Assembly (NCBI RefSeq): GCF_027943255.1
Contig: NC_072892.1
Span: 122,963,792-123,027,791 of the forward strand
Direction: 5' to 3'
Origin: Anastrepha obliqua
Taxonomy: Eukaryota > Arthropoda > Insecta > Diptera > Tephritidae
Length of the DNA stretch: 64,000 bases
Shown here: piece by piece, positions 1 through 11,654 of the stretch
Layout: the number at the start of each line of letters is the position of its first letter
Numbering within the stretch: the first letter of the stretch is position 1
Made by a program: the position numbers and the translations under genes
The notes under the pieces: generated by a model
Database searches by the model: none
What the model was told of the DNA's origin: nothing
What the model saw: only the letters and a program-made list of their open reading frames with translations

Positions 1-102
1 GTGAGAGACGAGTGGCGGCTTCATCACTGTCGAAGTTTCATTTATAAGAAAGTACTCTCAAATAGTAGGAGTAAGACGCGAGTGGTGAACCTCACCGCAG
101 TA

Positions 103-811
103 CAGGGTGGGCCATATAGCGTTTGCTTTTTGAACCACCTATTTTTTTGAGAATGGTAACACAAATGACATGTCAAATGTGTTCATAATTTACTTAAAGG
201 TTTGAGATTTACGAAATGGGACGCTATACGCTTGAACAAAATTGGGAAATATTGAAAACCTATTTCCAAAGTGGTGAGTCTTCTTCTTCTTCCGCGGTTA
301 CAGTAAATGGCGAGCGTTACCGTGACATGCTCAACGAGTTTTTGTTTCCAAAAATTGAAGAGGATGACATGGACGACATTTGGTTTCAACAGAACGGTGC
401 AACTTGTCCCACTGCCAAAGTTACACTCGAACTTTTGGCTACCGTTTTTTAATTCCGATATCAATTGGCCGCCTCGGTGCTGTGATTTAATCCCGTTGGA
501 CTATTTTTTGTGGGGAGCGGTTGAAGACAAATGCTATGCGAACCATCCAGAGACGATTGATGCTTTAAAACACGAAATCGAAGTTGCCATTCATGAAATT
601 GTGGCCCAAACAATCGATAATGTGCTTAAAGATTGGATTGATCGAATGGCCTACTATAAAGCCAGTCGTGGCAGTCATTTGAACGATATTATTTTTTATT
701 CATAAATGACAATATTCAATCTTCAAAATAAAAAAATGAGTTTGAAAAAATATTGATTCGTTTTTTCTTTTATAGCCGATTCAAAAAGCAAATTTTACAT
801 GGCCTACCCTA
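103..811 (+). mobile_element. DD41D mariner-type element, internally deleted
   Basis: A 709-base element between TA dinucleotides, with imperfect inverted ends CAGGGTGGGCCAT and the complement of ATGGCCTACCCTA. The transposase starts at about 216 (MGRYTLEQNWEILKTYFQSG), then jumps straight to the sequence before the second catalytic Asp, so most of the DNA-binding domain and the first Asp are missing. The second site reads FQQNGAT (Asp to Asn). A frameshift near 450 is followed by NWPPRCCDLIPLDYFLWG. Spacing in the undamaged family is 41 residues, the signature of the rosa-like group. Confidence 0.8.
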
Positions 812-859
812 TAGAATTTCCATTTAAAAGAAAGTACTCTCAAATAGCAGGAGTGGGAA

Positions 860-2424
860 AGTGCCAAGCTTATGATAGGTCGACAAATAGTACTCAATCT
901 CAATTCATTCTGTTATTGACTAAACATTCCCGCCTTACATACATCTTTGCACATATTGAAATGTTTCGATGCGCGTATGAGGAAGATGTTTAAGAATCTT
1001 GCTTGGATGTGCATTGCAGTATGATGTTTGTCCGCCAAAGTAACCGTCTGTACTTTTCAGTGAAGCTTCTTTTCTACGATGACGTCATTTCAGGGTTACT
1101 CACATTTGACTGTAGTGGATGTCTTAAAATTCAATGCTGATGTTAGCCGGTTCTTACTTCAGAAGGCACCAATTGAAGGAGGTCTCACATACAATGATTT
1201 GATGGTATTTTAACGTATTTCTACCAGGCTGACCTTGAACTCCATAAGTTTTTTAAGGAGCAAGTTGAAACTATGCGAAAGTATTTTTGCAAAGAAATTT
1301 TTGCAAAAAGCTCTTCCTATTTTTTAGCTTAGTTTGCCAATATTTCAATCAATATTTATTTTTTTTGCATCGAAAGTAATCGAAAATCGTAAGTAGGATA
1401 CTATCAATGTGACTATGTCCTTTCACATTTTGGCCAAGTCCCGCTCCGCCCTCGTTTTGCGCGAAATTAAGGCCTGGTCGCAGAATGGTTAATAAAGGAC
1501 CAGTGCTTTTGTAAGATTATCCAAGTTTCAGCTGCAGCACGAGCTTATCGGTCATTATGTGTGTGAACAGCTAATTAGTAGTTATTTTGTGTGCACACTT
1601 GTATATTGTGTGCGAGTGAGTATTTCAGCGAGCAGTGCTCTTAAATTTGTATTTGACGCGCTCGCGCATATTGTATGCCACAAAGCTTTGTGGTGTGGCC
1701 GCCGTTTGCTGGTTGCAGGTTGCAGGTTGCAGATTTCACATTGCCGTTGCCATGACCATTTTCATTGTGGCTAAACAGTTTAAATTTTCACACATGTGAA
1801 TTTCACCTAAGCGCTGAAGTGCCGCAGCGTATTGGGTGGGAGGTGGGATTAGGACATTAAGTCCGGGCAGGGATTTCGCACTTTAATTCCTGGTAATTTA
1901 TTTTTAATTCGCGTTTTGTACTGAACTAATTATGGTTGCAGCAAATGGGAGGTGTAGGCTTTTGGTTGAAGGTGTAAATCGGAGTGGTGGGGTTGGAATT
2001 AATAATACCTACATTTCTATTATTCTATTTTAGCAAAAGCGCACGAGTTTATGTTTGAACAATTATGGAATTAAAGAAATTTTACCATTTCGAAATCACC
2101 ATGAAGAGCAATTAAGGTAAATCAAATAGTTGATAGATGGGTGAGGTTAAGTGGAATTATACAATATTTTAGTAAAAAATATTTATGTTTGCATGAGAAA
2201 AGGCTGTTGCTGACTAAAAGTAAATTGATTTAAAAAAATTACCTAACCGTTATCGGTGATTTTTTTCAGAACTGTACAGGGCTGTCGAGATAAATCCGAA
2301 AAAATATTTTTTGCAGGCCTGCAGCAGTGGAACTACAGCCAAAATAGTTTATAATATGAATGTATAAATATGAATAATATGAATCCTGCCTGCAGTTTTT
2401 GCCCATTCCGAAATGCGCTTTGGT
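860..2424. other. no recognisable gene
   Basis: AT-rich sequence with only short random frames. I see no dynein motif, transposase or reverse transcriptase motif and no RNA gene. It could be intron of the dynein gene or intergenic DNA. Confidence 0.4.
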
Positions 2425-2585
2425 TTTTTATGAGAAACTTTTTCATGGCAGTCTTCCGAAATGCGACCGCCTGGAGAAAATATTGTTTTCCAAATTTGAT
2501 AGTTCATGCTCACAGAGAGTTTCGAACCCGGGTTCTACAAAAGGGTTGTCACGCACAGACTCGCTACAGCTACCGCCAACTGCTA
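2425..2585 (+). repeat. dispersed tRNA-like short repeat, copy 1
   Basis: Contains TATGAGAAACTTTTTCATGG and, downstream, a TTCGAACCC box and a TCACGCACAGACTCGCTACA segment resembling the 3' half of a tRNA-derived SINE. The same unit recurs at 2750, 17995 (minus), 57600 and 58965. A SINE-like family is inferred, not proven. Confidence 0.45.
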
Positions 2586-2749
2586 AATTCTTTATAAAGG
2601 CAGATATTTTTAGTGCATAACTCCCTGATTTACATTAGAGTTTGGTAAGAGGTGCAAGTGCAAATTTGATTCAACAGCAGGGTAGCGGTACTGCAAATAC
2701 TGTGCACTAGAAAACGCCATAGGAAGATAATTAAGTAGATTGACTAGAA

Positions 2750-2862
2750 AGAAAAAAACATTTTTCGTGGTAGAAATACACTTGGAGGTTTGCCATTGCC
2801 TGCCGATGGGCGACCACTTCTAGAAACAAAAATCGTGACAATTGGAAGGAAGTATGTTGTAT
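2750..2862 (+). repeat. dispersed short repeat, copy 2
   Basis: GTAGAAATACACTTGGAGGT followed by TTGCCATTGCCTGCCGATGG is nearly the same as the copies at 57625 and 58990. The first part of the unit seen in copy 1 is diverged here. Confidence 0.5.
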
Positions 2863-2913
2863 AGCAGGACCTACTCACAGGACAAGCAAAACTCAGGCTT
2901 GGCTTCGAGGTAA

Positions 2914-3690
2914 ATTTTTTATTTATTTATTAAGCCCATGAATATAATCGGTTCTTATAGGCTGTGTAGTCATATCTTAAGGTTAAGGCATTAAAAAGAA
3001 AGAAAGTAGAAATAAACTATTTGTAATAAATATTCATAAAATTTAAATACATGTAGATATTTTATTAAACTCAATTAAGGCCAGAGATCAACGTAGAAAA
3101 ACTCCGAACCATGAAGAACGCCGACTGGAATATTAAAAAAAATCATCTCGAAAAGCACCGGACAGTCAACAGTACCACGTATCAAATTAAAAGAAATGAC
3201 AAAACATAAGATTATTTTCCTGTTTTTTAGTGATTTTAAGTTAATCAATGAGCATCGCGCATCATAGGTAAGGATAGGATCCGAAAAGCGTAAATGACGC
3301 AACACGAAATGGAAGAATACTTTCTGGATTCATTTAATTCTAGCAGCAATTCTACGGAGACCACTTATATATGCTCAGCTATAGACTATTATTGATACTC
3401 CAGTTTCTGAAATTATCTAAATCAATTTGCATCAATTCAGAATCGAGAATAAGTCCTAACGTCATCTGCATAAAACAGGAACCTTGCCGACGAGAAGCAT
3501 CATTGATAAACAGAACAAAAAAAAAACGCGGCCCAGAATACTGCCTTGTGGAACCCCAAAGCAAACAACAATTGCTTTCCCCACTGTCGCTAGATTTGTT
3601 ACGACCTTCAAACCCGGACTGTGATCGTCTTGGCTATTGCATGTAGACCTTGATTGAAGTAGAGGTTTACGCAAAATCTCATATCATAAG
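2914..3690 (-). pseudogene. jockey-like non-LTR reverse transcriptase, 3' fragment
   Basis: On the minus strand the frames show GVPQGSILG, then FYADDVRTYSRF (the reverse transcriptase catalytic YADD box), then LRHLRFSDPILTYDARCSLI, which matches the C-terminal tail of jockey-clade ORF2. At least two frameshifts and several stops break it. The 3' end is an AATAAATAAATAAA-type tail next to 2914. Only the last part of ORF2 remains. Confidence 0.75.
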
Positions 3691-3949
3691 GATGTATCGA
3701 ACATCCCCATTATGGAAGTGATAACCACCATAAGCAAACAAGAGTTGGCTCGTACAATGAAGCTTGTCAGGTCTTCACTAAGTAGGCAGTTTACGTAAGT
3801 ATTTATTATTAAATAATTTTCAACTATGACATGTGCACTAAATACTCGCATCATTGTACGTAGATGCGCGTCAATATAATTCAAGGTGCTTACGGTATTT
3901 GAGGACAAGCCTATATGTAGCGATAACTTCGCGAAACCATTATTTTACT

Positions 3950-4634
3950 TTTTGGTCTCTTTCAGATAATACATAAAGACTAAAGGCCAAAAGACCAACT
4001 GCAGAAACGACAGATGGCTACGTTTCAATCCTACAGAGGTTTCTGTTGTCATGCACACGAAGTTTCCAGCCACTGCTTTAGATGATGTGAGGAGCAAAGG
4101 ACATGACGTGCTACCATATTTCACTCAATTCTCATTTTCGAGGAAAATCTGCTGCATATATCGAGGTTTTCGAAACACTAGTAAACCTCCGGATGAAAAG
4201 TGTACGCGGAGACAGCCCACACATCTTTCAGTAAGACTCTGCTCTTTCACATAAATAGATGGCGACACAATATTGGATGGTTAAAAATTTCCATGACCAC
4301 ATAACATCGAACTTTTGGACGTCTGATTGCTCAGATCTTAATGCCCTGAATCACTACATAAGGGGCTTAGTTGAGTGTGAAACCATAAGCATTTTCATAA
4401 CATCATATTTTTATCTGAAGGCTGCAACGAATACCGTTATTGTCAATATGAAAAAGAGCATTTAATTGAGGCACGCAATCGTTTCCAGACACAGATTGAG
4501 GAGGTCAATGCAACTAATGGAAATTTTATTGAATTTATAGTGTAAAAAATTCGCAACGCTTCATTCAATTTTGTTCAAAATAAAAGCTAATTAGTTTTAC
4601 TTTCAGGTTGTCCTCTAATACTGTATGCACCCTG
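3950..4634 (+). pseudogene. DD37D (maT-like) transposon fragment, 3' part
   Basis: Encodes remnants AENFHDH-like (WMVKNFHDHITSNFW) and SDLNALNHYIRG, matching the region before and at the third acidic residue of maT-type transposases; the third Asp reads Asn. The right end CTGTATGCACCCTG is followed by TA and looks like a terminal inverted repeat. The left half and left end are not recognisable. Multiple stops. Confidence 0.55.
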
Positions 4635-4639
4635 TATTT

Positions 4640-6150
4640 CTGAGTACATAAGCTCTAGTTTTATATTTAACTTCAAGATTCCGGACTTATTTCGCAAACT
4701 CTGTACTAGTAGAAAAAAAGCTAACCATATCCGATATTCGATTAACTGTTTTTAATTTTCCATTCAAGCTCAGTTCAATTTCGTTGACAGGTGCCATTTT
4801 TGAATATTTCGACCTCTGACTGGTATGCATCCACAAGTCGACCTGCATTTGCATACCAATTCAATTCCATATGTTTTTTCATTTCTTTTCTCTTTTTTGT
4901 TGCTATTTTTCATTTATTTGCCACTCTTTTCTGATTTTTTCACTTTACGGCGTAACGCCAGGCATATGGAATTTGAAATATTCTTAAATTCTGCTCGTAT
5001 GCGAGTCTGACCGCAAAATCATTGTAGGCTGTCAGCTAACTGAATCACTCTGCCATAAATTGAATTAAGTGGCAATGCAATTTTTCCACTGAAAAAAGGC
5101 AAGAGCAAATGGACACTTATTTGAAAAATATGCGTGTGACAGAAGTGCATCGAGTATTTTTTCATATATTTTTTTAAAGACACATGAATGTGTTTTTCGT
5201 TGGTTTAAAGTATTATATTCGTTTTACATATTTGCAAAATTATTCAATTGTGAGCTTGGTGTACGATTTTATAGACGACTTCCCGAAAATGGAAGCCAAA
5301 AAGTAGGAAGCAGTGCGTCTTGGTGATTGTTAGGATAATGCATGAGAGCTTACTTAGTTCCAATTTATAATACTAATTGTGAATCGTTTGTGTCTGCCGG
5401 GTTATGGTCTTTGCCTTGGCTAAAAGTCATTTGCTTTTGCGCATTCCCCGAAATTTCTTTTCACTTTGACTGGTGACGGAGAAAGTCGCATAACCCTCCT
5501 AGCGCAAGCATAAATGTAAGTAAATCATTAAATTAAATGTTGTAAATTTTCTAACGAATTTGAATTTTAAAGCATTTTTAGCGCGAATTTATATAAAAAA
5601 CCTAAGGCTAGTGCAAGCCGACCGCCGATTTCCTTCTCCAGTCAGTAACACAAATGGATGTAGAGAGAGTTTTATGCCGCCCCTAAAAAGGCAGATAATT
5701 TGTATACGAGAAATGGGATGTAACCTGATTCGAATTTTTTGAAGATAGGCAGAAGTATTAGTTCCGACGCTTATAAGCTCAAAAAATGAAAAAGTGTTTG
5801 CCTAAGGATGACATGCGTCTGGGGTTGTGTGCCTGGCTCAGCAGCTCTATGGAAAAAATTACCAGGAATAAGTCCGTGTAAAAAATTAAAACAGAAAATA
5901 TGTACTGAAATTTACATACATACATACTCGTAGATTGATACAAAATTTTTCAACACACACCAACGAAATTAACCCTTACAAATTTTCCATTTTCACTTAT
6001 CTCTGATATTTAAGTTGAATTTTAAAGTTTGGTGTACTAAGAGACATACAGTAGAATTTTCTGATACATATTTTTGTGGCTCATTTTGACCTGCTATATC
6101 CCATTGTTATGTATATTTTTGGTTTTTTCGCGTAAAAGAGACAAAAATAC
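4640..6150. other. no recognisable gene
   Basis: AT-rich spacer with pyrimidine-rich patches near 4870-4930. No motif recognised on either strand. Confidence 0.4.
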
Positions 6151-6159
6151 CCACTAATT

Positions 6160-6858
6160 GAAGCTCACCGCACTAGGCAGGGTTAGTTTACTGAGGCGGC
6201 AGCCCTTGGTTGGGAAGACCGGGAGTCATTCCAGTACGTACGTATGTTCAGTACGCTGCGCTCGCCTAATCGCCTGGACTAGTGTCAAAATACAACTATC
6301 AGAACAGTCACGGGATGCCTTCTCTTATCTCCTCTGCAACACCTTCCCAATGAAGCTTGCATGCACCCGATCAAAAAGCAAAGTAAAATACTTACAATTC
6401 CTTCTAGCTTGTTACCGCAGGAGTCATCCCTGCAGACACCTACTGGAGTCCGAACTACTTCTCAGGCTAGTTAGGAGATATATATTTGACTACACCGACG
6501 AGATCTAGGAGCATATACGACTTTAACTACTGGATCGGGTCGGACAGAATATAGGTAGACATTAATCGACATTTATCGGGAGACTCTTACCACTTTCTTT
6601 AACTTCCGCACTCGAATGCCGTTATCGGAGTCCAACCAGCACACTTTGTAGACAAAGAGCTTCAGCTGCATCGTGAGGCTCGCGTACCTTTGTCTCAATT
6701 GTAGCAGGAGAAACTCCAACTTATCCACAATCGATCCCTACATTCTCAATATACATATATCCGGCTTTTGAAGGCATTCTGCACGATACTAACTACCTAT
6801 TCGCATACCCTCTCAAACCCACTCACCTAACACTCCTCTCAGCTTGGACCCAACTACT
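6160..6858 (+). pseudogene. non-LTR retrotransposon ORF2 C-terminus, 5' part
   Basis: Decayed sequence with clear nucleotide similarity to 40140-40230 and 42450-42830 (shared CGAATGCCGTTATCGG, CTTATCCACAATC and ATCCGGCTTTTGAA). The last part gives broken CPS/THLTPLSLW-like frames typical of a jockey-superfamily ORF2 end. It is interrupted at 6859 by a mariner-type element and continues at 7524. Confidence 0.5.
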
Positions 6859-7523
6859 GGCTTGCCTATATTCGACGGACCCATGTTTTTTTTTTTAAAT
6901 CAAAGAGAAACACAATTTTTATGATGTTGACGATAATAATCATTTTATTTGGTATGATATCTCTCAAATGGCCGCCTTGAGCCTGTACGGCATATTGTGC
7001 CCGTTTTGCAGCATTTTCCATAGTTTTAGCTAACATTTCGGCTGGAACAGCGACTATTTCTTCACGGATGTTGTTCTTGAGCTCTTCTATGGTCTTTGGC
7101 TTATTAATATAAACCTTTGATTTTAAGTATCCCCACAAGAAGAAGTCAGGTGGCGTTAAATCGGGCGAACGCGGTTGCCAGTAAAATTCGCCATCACACG
7201 ACGAGGAAACAATTTCTTCAAAAAATCGATTGTGGTGCGAGCTGTGTGTTGTGAAGCGCCATCTTGTTGAAGCCAGAACTGCCTCATATGCTTTCGATGA
7301 ATAATTGGCATCACAATTTTCTTCCTCTTCTTCTTTTCACAATTTACTTCTTTTGTTGAATGTAAATTTCAACAATTTGGGAGCGCTCGCGTGGCGTGTA
7401 CTGTTCCATGGTAAAAATTTGCTTGGTCTGACGCTTCCAACGCGGTATGCCATTAAGCGATCTGACGTCTCTGTCAAAAGATACAGGGTTGCCAGATGGG
7501 TCCGTCGAATATGGGCAACCCTG
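6859..7523 (-). mobile_element. mariner-type element, internally deleted, nested
   Basis: Ends are inverted copies of TTGCCNATATTCGACGGACC. The minus strand encodes the N-terminal MEQYTPRERSQIVEIYIQQK. A deletion of the helix-turn-helix and first Asp follows, then FWLQQDGASQHTARTTIDFL, a frameshift, and PRSPDLTPPDFFLWGYLK. The second and third Asp are about 39-41 residues apart, so it is closer to DD41D than DD34D types. It sits inside a non-LTR fragment. Confidence 0.72.
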
Positions 7524-7631
7524 TATTCGAAATAGCACATTCCCTGAAACTTCAATTAAATGAGTTAGACGTTGATGATTGGGGACTAAACCGCAATAGC
7601 AGAGTCTATTGAACTGCTACAATAACAACAA
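7524..7631 (+). pseudogene. non-LTR retrotransposon, 3' end of interrupted copy
   Basis: Continues the fragment that ends at 6858: AATTAAATGAGTTAGACG and GATGATTGGGGACTA align with 42760-42790. It ends in CTGCTACAATAACAACAAC, the common 3' terminus of this family (compare 42815-42838). Confidence 0.55.
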
Positions 7632-8070
7632 CCTATCAAATAACGAGGTAAACACAGGTGTAACACAGAGAGAGCAACTCTGCAACGATCTATTGCGGTA
7701 TGTACACCTGAAGAAATAATCAAGGGCATGATTATAGGCGAAGAAAAATATAATGCCGTCGCAAATTTCGTTAAGCATAATATCCAAAAAAAGAGTCGTG
7801 AAATCGAAACTTATGCGGAAGAGCATTAAGCATATGCTTTTCAAGAGACACGACCCTGAACGCAGCGTGTGCAAGTGAATGCGTCTTTCTTAGGACGTCG
7901 TCTCGGACCTCTACCCCGGAGCAATGCGGAAGCAGGCCCGGGGTTGAGGAAAAATCGAAGAGAAGAGGAAGGATTTCTTTAGGGAAATTACCACATACGT
8001 AGTAGCCACAGTTGCTATATGGGGCGAAGACAGTTTTAACCCGATCTCAATCCAAAAAAAAAAAAAAAAA
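7632..8070 (+). pseudogene. R1-like retrotransposon ORF2 C-terminus with poly(A)
   Basis: Encodes TPEEIIKGMIIGEEKYNAVA, resembling the C-terminal tail of R1-clade ORF2 proteins, then a stop and a 3' region GGGGTTGAGGAAAAATCGAA. It ends with an A18 run at about 8051-8068, consistent with a poly(A)-terminated target-primed insertion. The clade call is from recall of the TPEExxxxML tail and is tentative. Confidence 0.45.
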
Positions 8071-9714
8071 CAGATGGGAGCTCTCACGTATCGACTCGCA
8101 CAAGTGAATTTTCATTAAATATTAAACCAAAAAAATTTTAGTACAAATAAAAAAAATACCGACTGAAAATAAAACTGATTTGTTTCATAGTTAACCCAAT
8201 AATTTCGTTTTTATTGCAATGCGAAATTTTATTAAATAATTTTATTCATAGTAAACAAATTTTTTTCAAATGCGTTCCATCTCCATGAAACCGTTTTTGT
8301 TATGAAAATATGCAAAATAAAGTGATATGCACAGATTCTACCAATATTTGGCAAATGCGCAATCGAAAGAGGATAAATAAAAAATGAGCGAAACTTCCAT
8401 ATTTTTCAATTAAATAGATTTTTATATAAAAAAAGTAGAATTTGTGTAAAACTTTTATATTTTGTAAAATCACGCAGGTTTTTATTGCTGTTTTATGTGT
8501 ACAGAATTGTATACTTTACCATGAGCTTTCATCGCTTCCGAGGTCCATATAGTCACTGCAAGTGCAGCATGAAAATGTTATCAGAAAATAAGGAATTAGA
8601 TTGAAAAAGATTGCACGCTATTAAATAGCAAATTTTAATAGTGACCGTTACCGCAATACATGTGTACCTATATACCTATACATACATACCCAGTAGAACA
8701 TTTGATCTTCGTTTGAGTATTCTCGGAGTACTCCACTGCGAGTGTATGATTTCGCGCCTTGGTTGCCTGTGTTTTTATGTCTATGCAAACAAAAAATGTA
8801 TATTGGATGCTCTATGAGGATGAGTAGTGCAAATACTCAATTTCAACCTGAGTAATGAAAGCCCAAACCTGAACTACTAAATGGAAAATAGGGGACCGGT
8901 AACCTTTCAAATGAGTAGAAATAAACCTAAACATTCTTATCGGATAATTAGAAATTGAAAATTAAAAAAAAAACAATAACATTTTTTTACACATATTTTT
9001 CAAATTATTTAGTTTGTTTTCTAAACTTATGACTTATGCAAACTGTAACAAATTATTTTTCGTAGCCTTCAAAAGTATTTTTCTTATTCAAAGCATCTGA
9101 AAAAGGACATATTTCTATTAAAAAAAACTAACTAAACTAAAAACCTGTAGGTGAAAATATCCAGTTCTCAAATGAAAAAATAACATCGCGGAGGCACGTC
9201 TCACATGTGTTTCTACCAAAGCCAGACCCGGAATTTGTAGGTATTTGATTTGTGAGAATTGCTAACTGTTTGAAACGCATGTTTGATGAAAATTGTGTGT
9301 TAAACTGTAATTCGTTTGCTTACGTATATCTATGTACCTATGTGTATGTATATCTTTCCTTATATATCAGACGCCGACAGCCAATCAAACGGTCTCGATA
9401 TTAACCAGCTGTAGAACACTGTTGCCTATTTTCGTGTATCGTAGCTCTTCTGAAATGATATAGGTAAAACTGTATTTCCAGTGCGGAGCGTGTGAAGGAA
9501 GGGTTTGAAATGGGTTTGTGCTATGGGATGTGACAAGTGTTTTGACTACGGGGATTGCGCCTAAATATGCTAGCGGCAGCAAATTCAAGAGCAAGTTGCG
9601 GGTGAAACGCTTTAGAAACCTAATTTCAGCTATTCAATTACTTTTTTCACTTTTTTGGATCAGGTTACTTGCACAAAATATTTCGACTTTAAGTCGAAAA
9701 CTTTTTATTTATTT
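8071..9714. other. no recognisable gene
   Basis: Very AT-rich. I see no gene or known repeat. Confidence 0.4.
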
Positions 9715-10106
9715 ATTATAATTAATATATACTATCATATTAAAATTAATAGGGGAACGAGTACAGATAGGGCCTAGAACTTGATAGTTTCATAAAAGGC
9801 CCGGTGTTACTATTAGCAAAACGTATCAATCATCATGATAGTTAAGTAACAATCTTTTAAAAAATTATTTAAAACAGTAGCCAGTAGAAGAGAAGGTTTG
9901 CTGAATCTGATGTAATTCTTCCTAATACTTTCTAAGGTGCAACAATCATTTAAAAAATGGTCAGCTGATTGGTTATTATCGCAAAACGACCATTGCTGTG
10001 GAGTACCTTCAGTAACAAGGTGGTGGTGTTTGAGTTTGGTATGCCCTATTCTGAGTCGGGCGTACGATCCACAGAAAAAAGCGAAGCTAGCGGAAGGTTC
10101 CATCAA
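9715..10106 (-). pseudogene. non-LTR ORF2 C-terminal zinc-knuckle fragment
   Basis: The minus strand encodes RLRIGHTKLKHHHLV, then SFCDNNQSADHFLNDCCTLE (a CxxC-like...H...C knuckle) and a SLLLATVLNNFLKD tail. This matches the segment after RNase H in I/jockey-type ORF2. The 3' end is an AATAAATAAATAAAA tail at about 9708-9722, like the copies at 2914 and 12765. Confidence 0.62.
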
Positions 10107-10494
10107 ACTACAATCGCATTCGAAGATTGCTTCGGTGGGATGAGAACAGACTCTATGCTAGCATATTTCATTTGGTCGATTGCAAATGAGAAGTACAAAT
10201 TTAAATATAATACATATATACCACTTTTTTTTTAGAAAAGCGTCAAAAACGCCCAGAATTGAAAACAATCTATTGGAAAGGCACAGTTTACTTACTTCGT
10301 ACTTAGAAGAGAATGCGACCTTTTTCATGCAAAAATAACACTGTGTGACAAAATGGGACGAAAAAAGACTAAAATGTGATAGCAGTTATGAAAGGGGAAA
10401 AGCCGCGTTTGTCACGACTTTCTTTACAGTGTTTTGAAATTTTTCTTATTTGCTCTCAAGTTGACAAAAATTATTGGAAAACAAAAGTCGTATA

Positions 10495-10860
10495 AAATTA
10501 AAGGGTATTTCAAAAATGACGCTCAGATGTCAATAGTGAATAATTCCTAGTTTTCCTGTCATCTTTGACATCTGTCAAGTAGGCAGACGCACAGTTCTCA
10601 AAATTCGTGATTTCTTTGGTGGAAATAATCGTCCGAATGAGTCGACAACTCAAAGGTTTCGAGAAACTGGTTCTGTTGAAGATAGAAAAAGGACTGGCAG
10701 AGCAAAAACCAAAAGCTGGACGTTCTGCTGAGAATATTGCTGCTTTGCTGTTGTAGCGCAAAGTGTTCCTGAACAACCTTCAAAATCGATATCTTGATAG
10801 TAATTAGGCATACATGAATCGACTGCTTGGCGGATTTTACCTGCAGACGATTTGAATATC
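10495..10860 (+). pseudogene. mariner-type transposase N-terminal fragment
   Basis: Frames read LKIRDFFGGNNRPNEST, RETGSVEDRKRTGRAKT and SAEN. These are the N-terminal DNA-binding domain (helix-turn-helix and GRPR-like linker) of the transposase group also seen at 20776, which lacks its own N-terminus. It starts with AGGGTATTTCAAAAATGACG, possibly the left inverted end. It is cut off at about 10860. Confidence 0.55.
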
Positions 10861-11640
10861 GACTAAAAACCTATGTGGATAGTAAACTGTCATGGAGATT
10901 TAATGTGGAAGAAAGAGCAAAGAAAGCTTATAATGTCTTATACGCTTGCAGGAAAATGCTCGGTAAGACTTAGGGCTTATCTTCTCGACTCTCACCTTGG
11001 ATATACATGGCGGTTATTTGACCAATCAAACTAGTAGTAAGAAACTCAACTAAAAGATCTGCACTCAGATTGGGGATGAGTGGACAATTCTCAGAGCAGC
11101 TGTTTGGTCACATTAACACACCGGACATAAACGGAGAGTAAAACTACGTCATTCCACAAGTAAACTTTGGCAAGAGGCCTGGTTTTGTAATTAATAGAAC
11201 AGAAAGGCTGGCAAAAGGGTTTAGAATAGAAGTGGATGTCTTCTGCCCGCAGTTTTATCTCCAAAAGTCGTTCAGGCTTCCTAATCACTGTGGCCTATTT
11301 CAAGCTGAGATCTATGCTCTATCCAAAGTAGCACAATTATCGGTGACTTTTACTTCTCTCGATACTCGCACAGACATCTTCATCGATATCGATCGTCAAG
11401 CTGCTATTAAAGCAATGATTGCTGTAATGACTAGCTCCAAATACGTGCAGCACTGTAGATCCAAAATGGACGAGCTTTGCGAGCATCGATAGGTCACAAT
11501 TTACTGGATACCAGGGTACAAGGGAATTTAGGGAAATGAGAGAGTTGACGAGCTTGCTAAGGCAGACACCCGCTTTCCTAGGATAAGTACGCTCCTCACT
11601 TGCAGCTCTGGAAGCGCCATCTATATGGGAAGCTTTGCCA
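10861..11640 (+). pseudogene. non-LTR retrotransposon RNase H fragment
   Basis: Frames give FRLPNHCGLFQAEIYALSK, DIDRQAAIKAMIAVMTSSKY and WIPGYKGI-GNERVDELAKA, the Glu, Asp and His/Asp blocks of the RNase H domain carried by I/LOA-type non-LTR elements. Several stops. No reverse transcriptase of the same copy precedes it. Confidence 0.7.
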
Positions 11641-11654
11641 TCTTCCATTTTTCA

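Noticed and set aside
1559..1774. 71-codon Cys-rich plus-strand frame
   Set aside because: No start context, no homology, and it runs through repeated TTGCAGG simple sequence.
5460..5660. Inverted similarity between GACTGGTGACGGAGAAAG and CTTCTCCAGTC
   Set aside because: Short and imperfect; not enough to call an inverted repeat.
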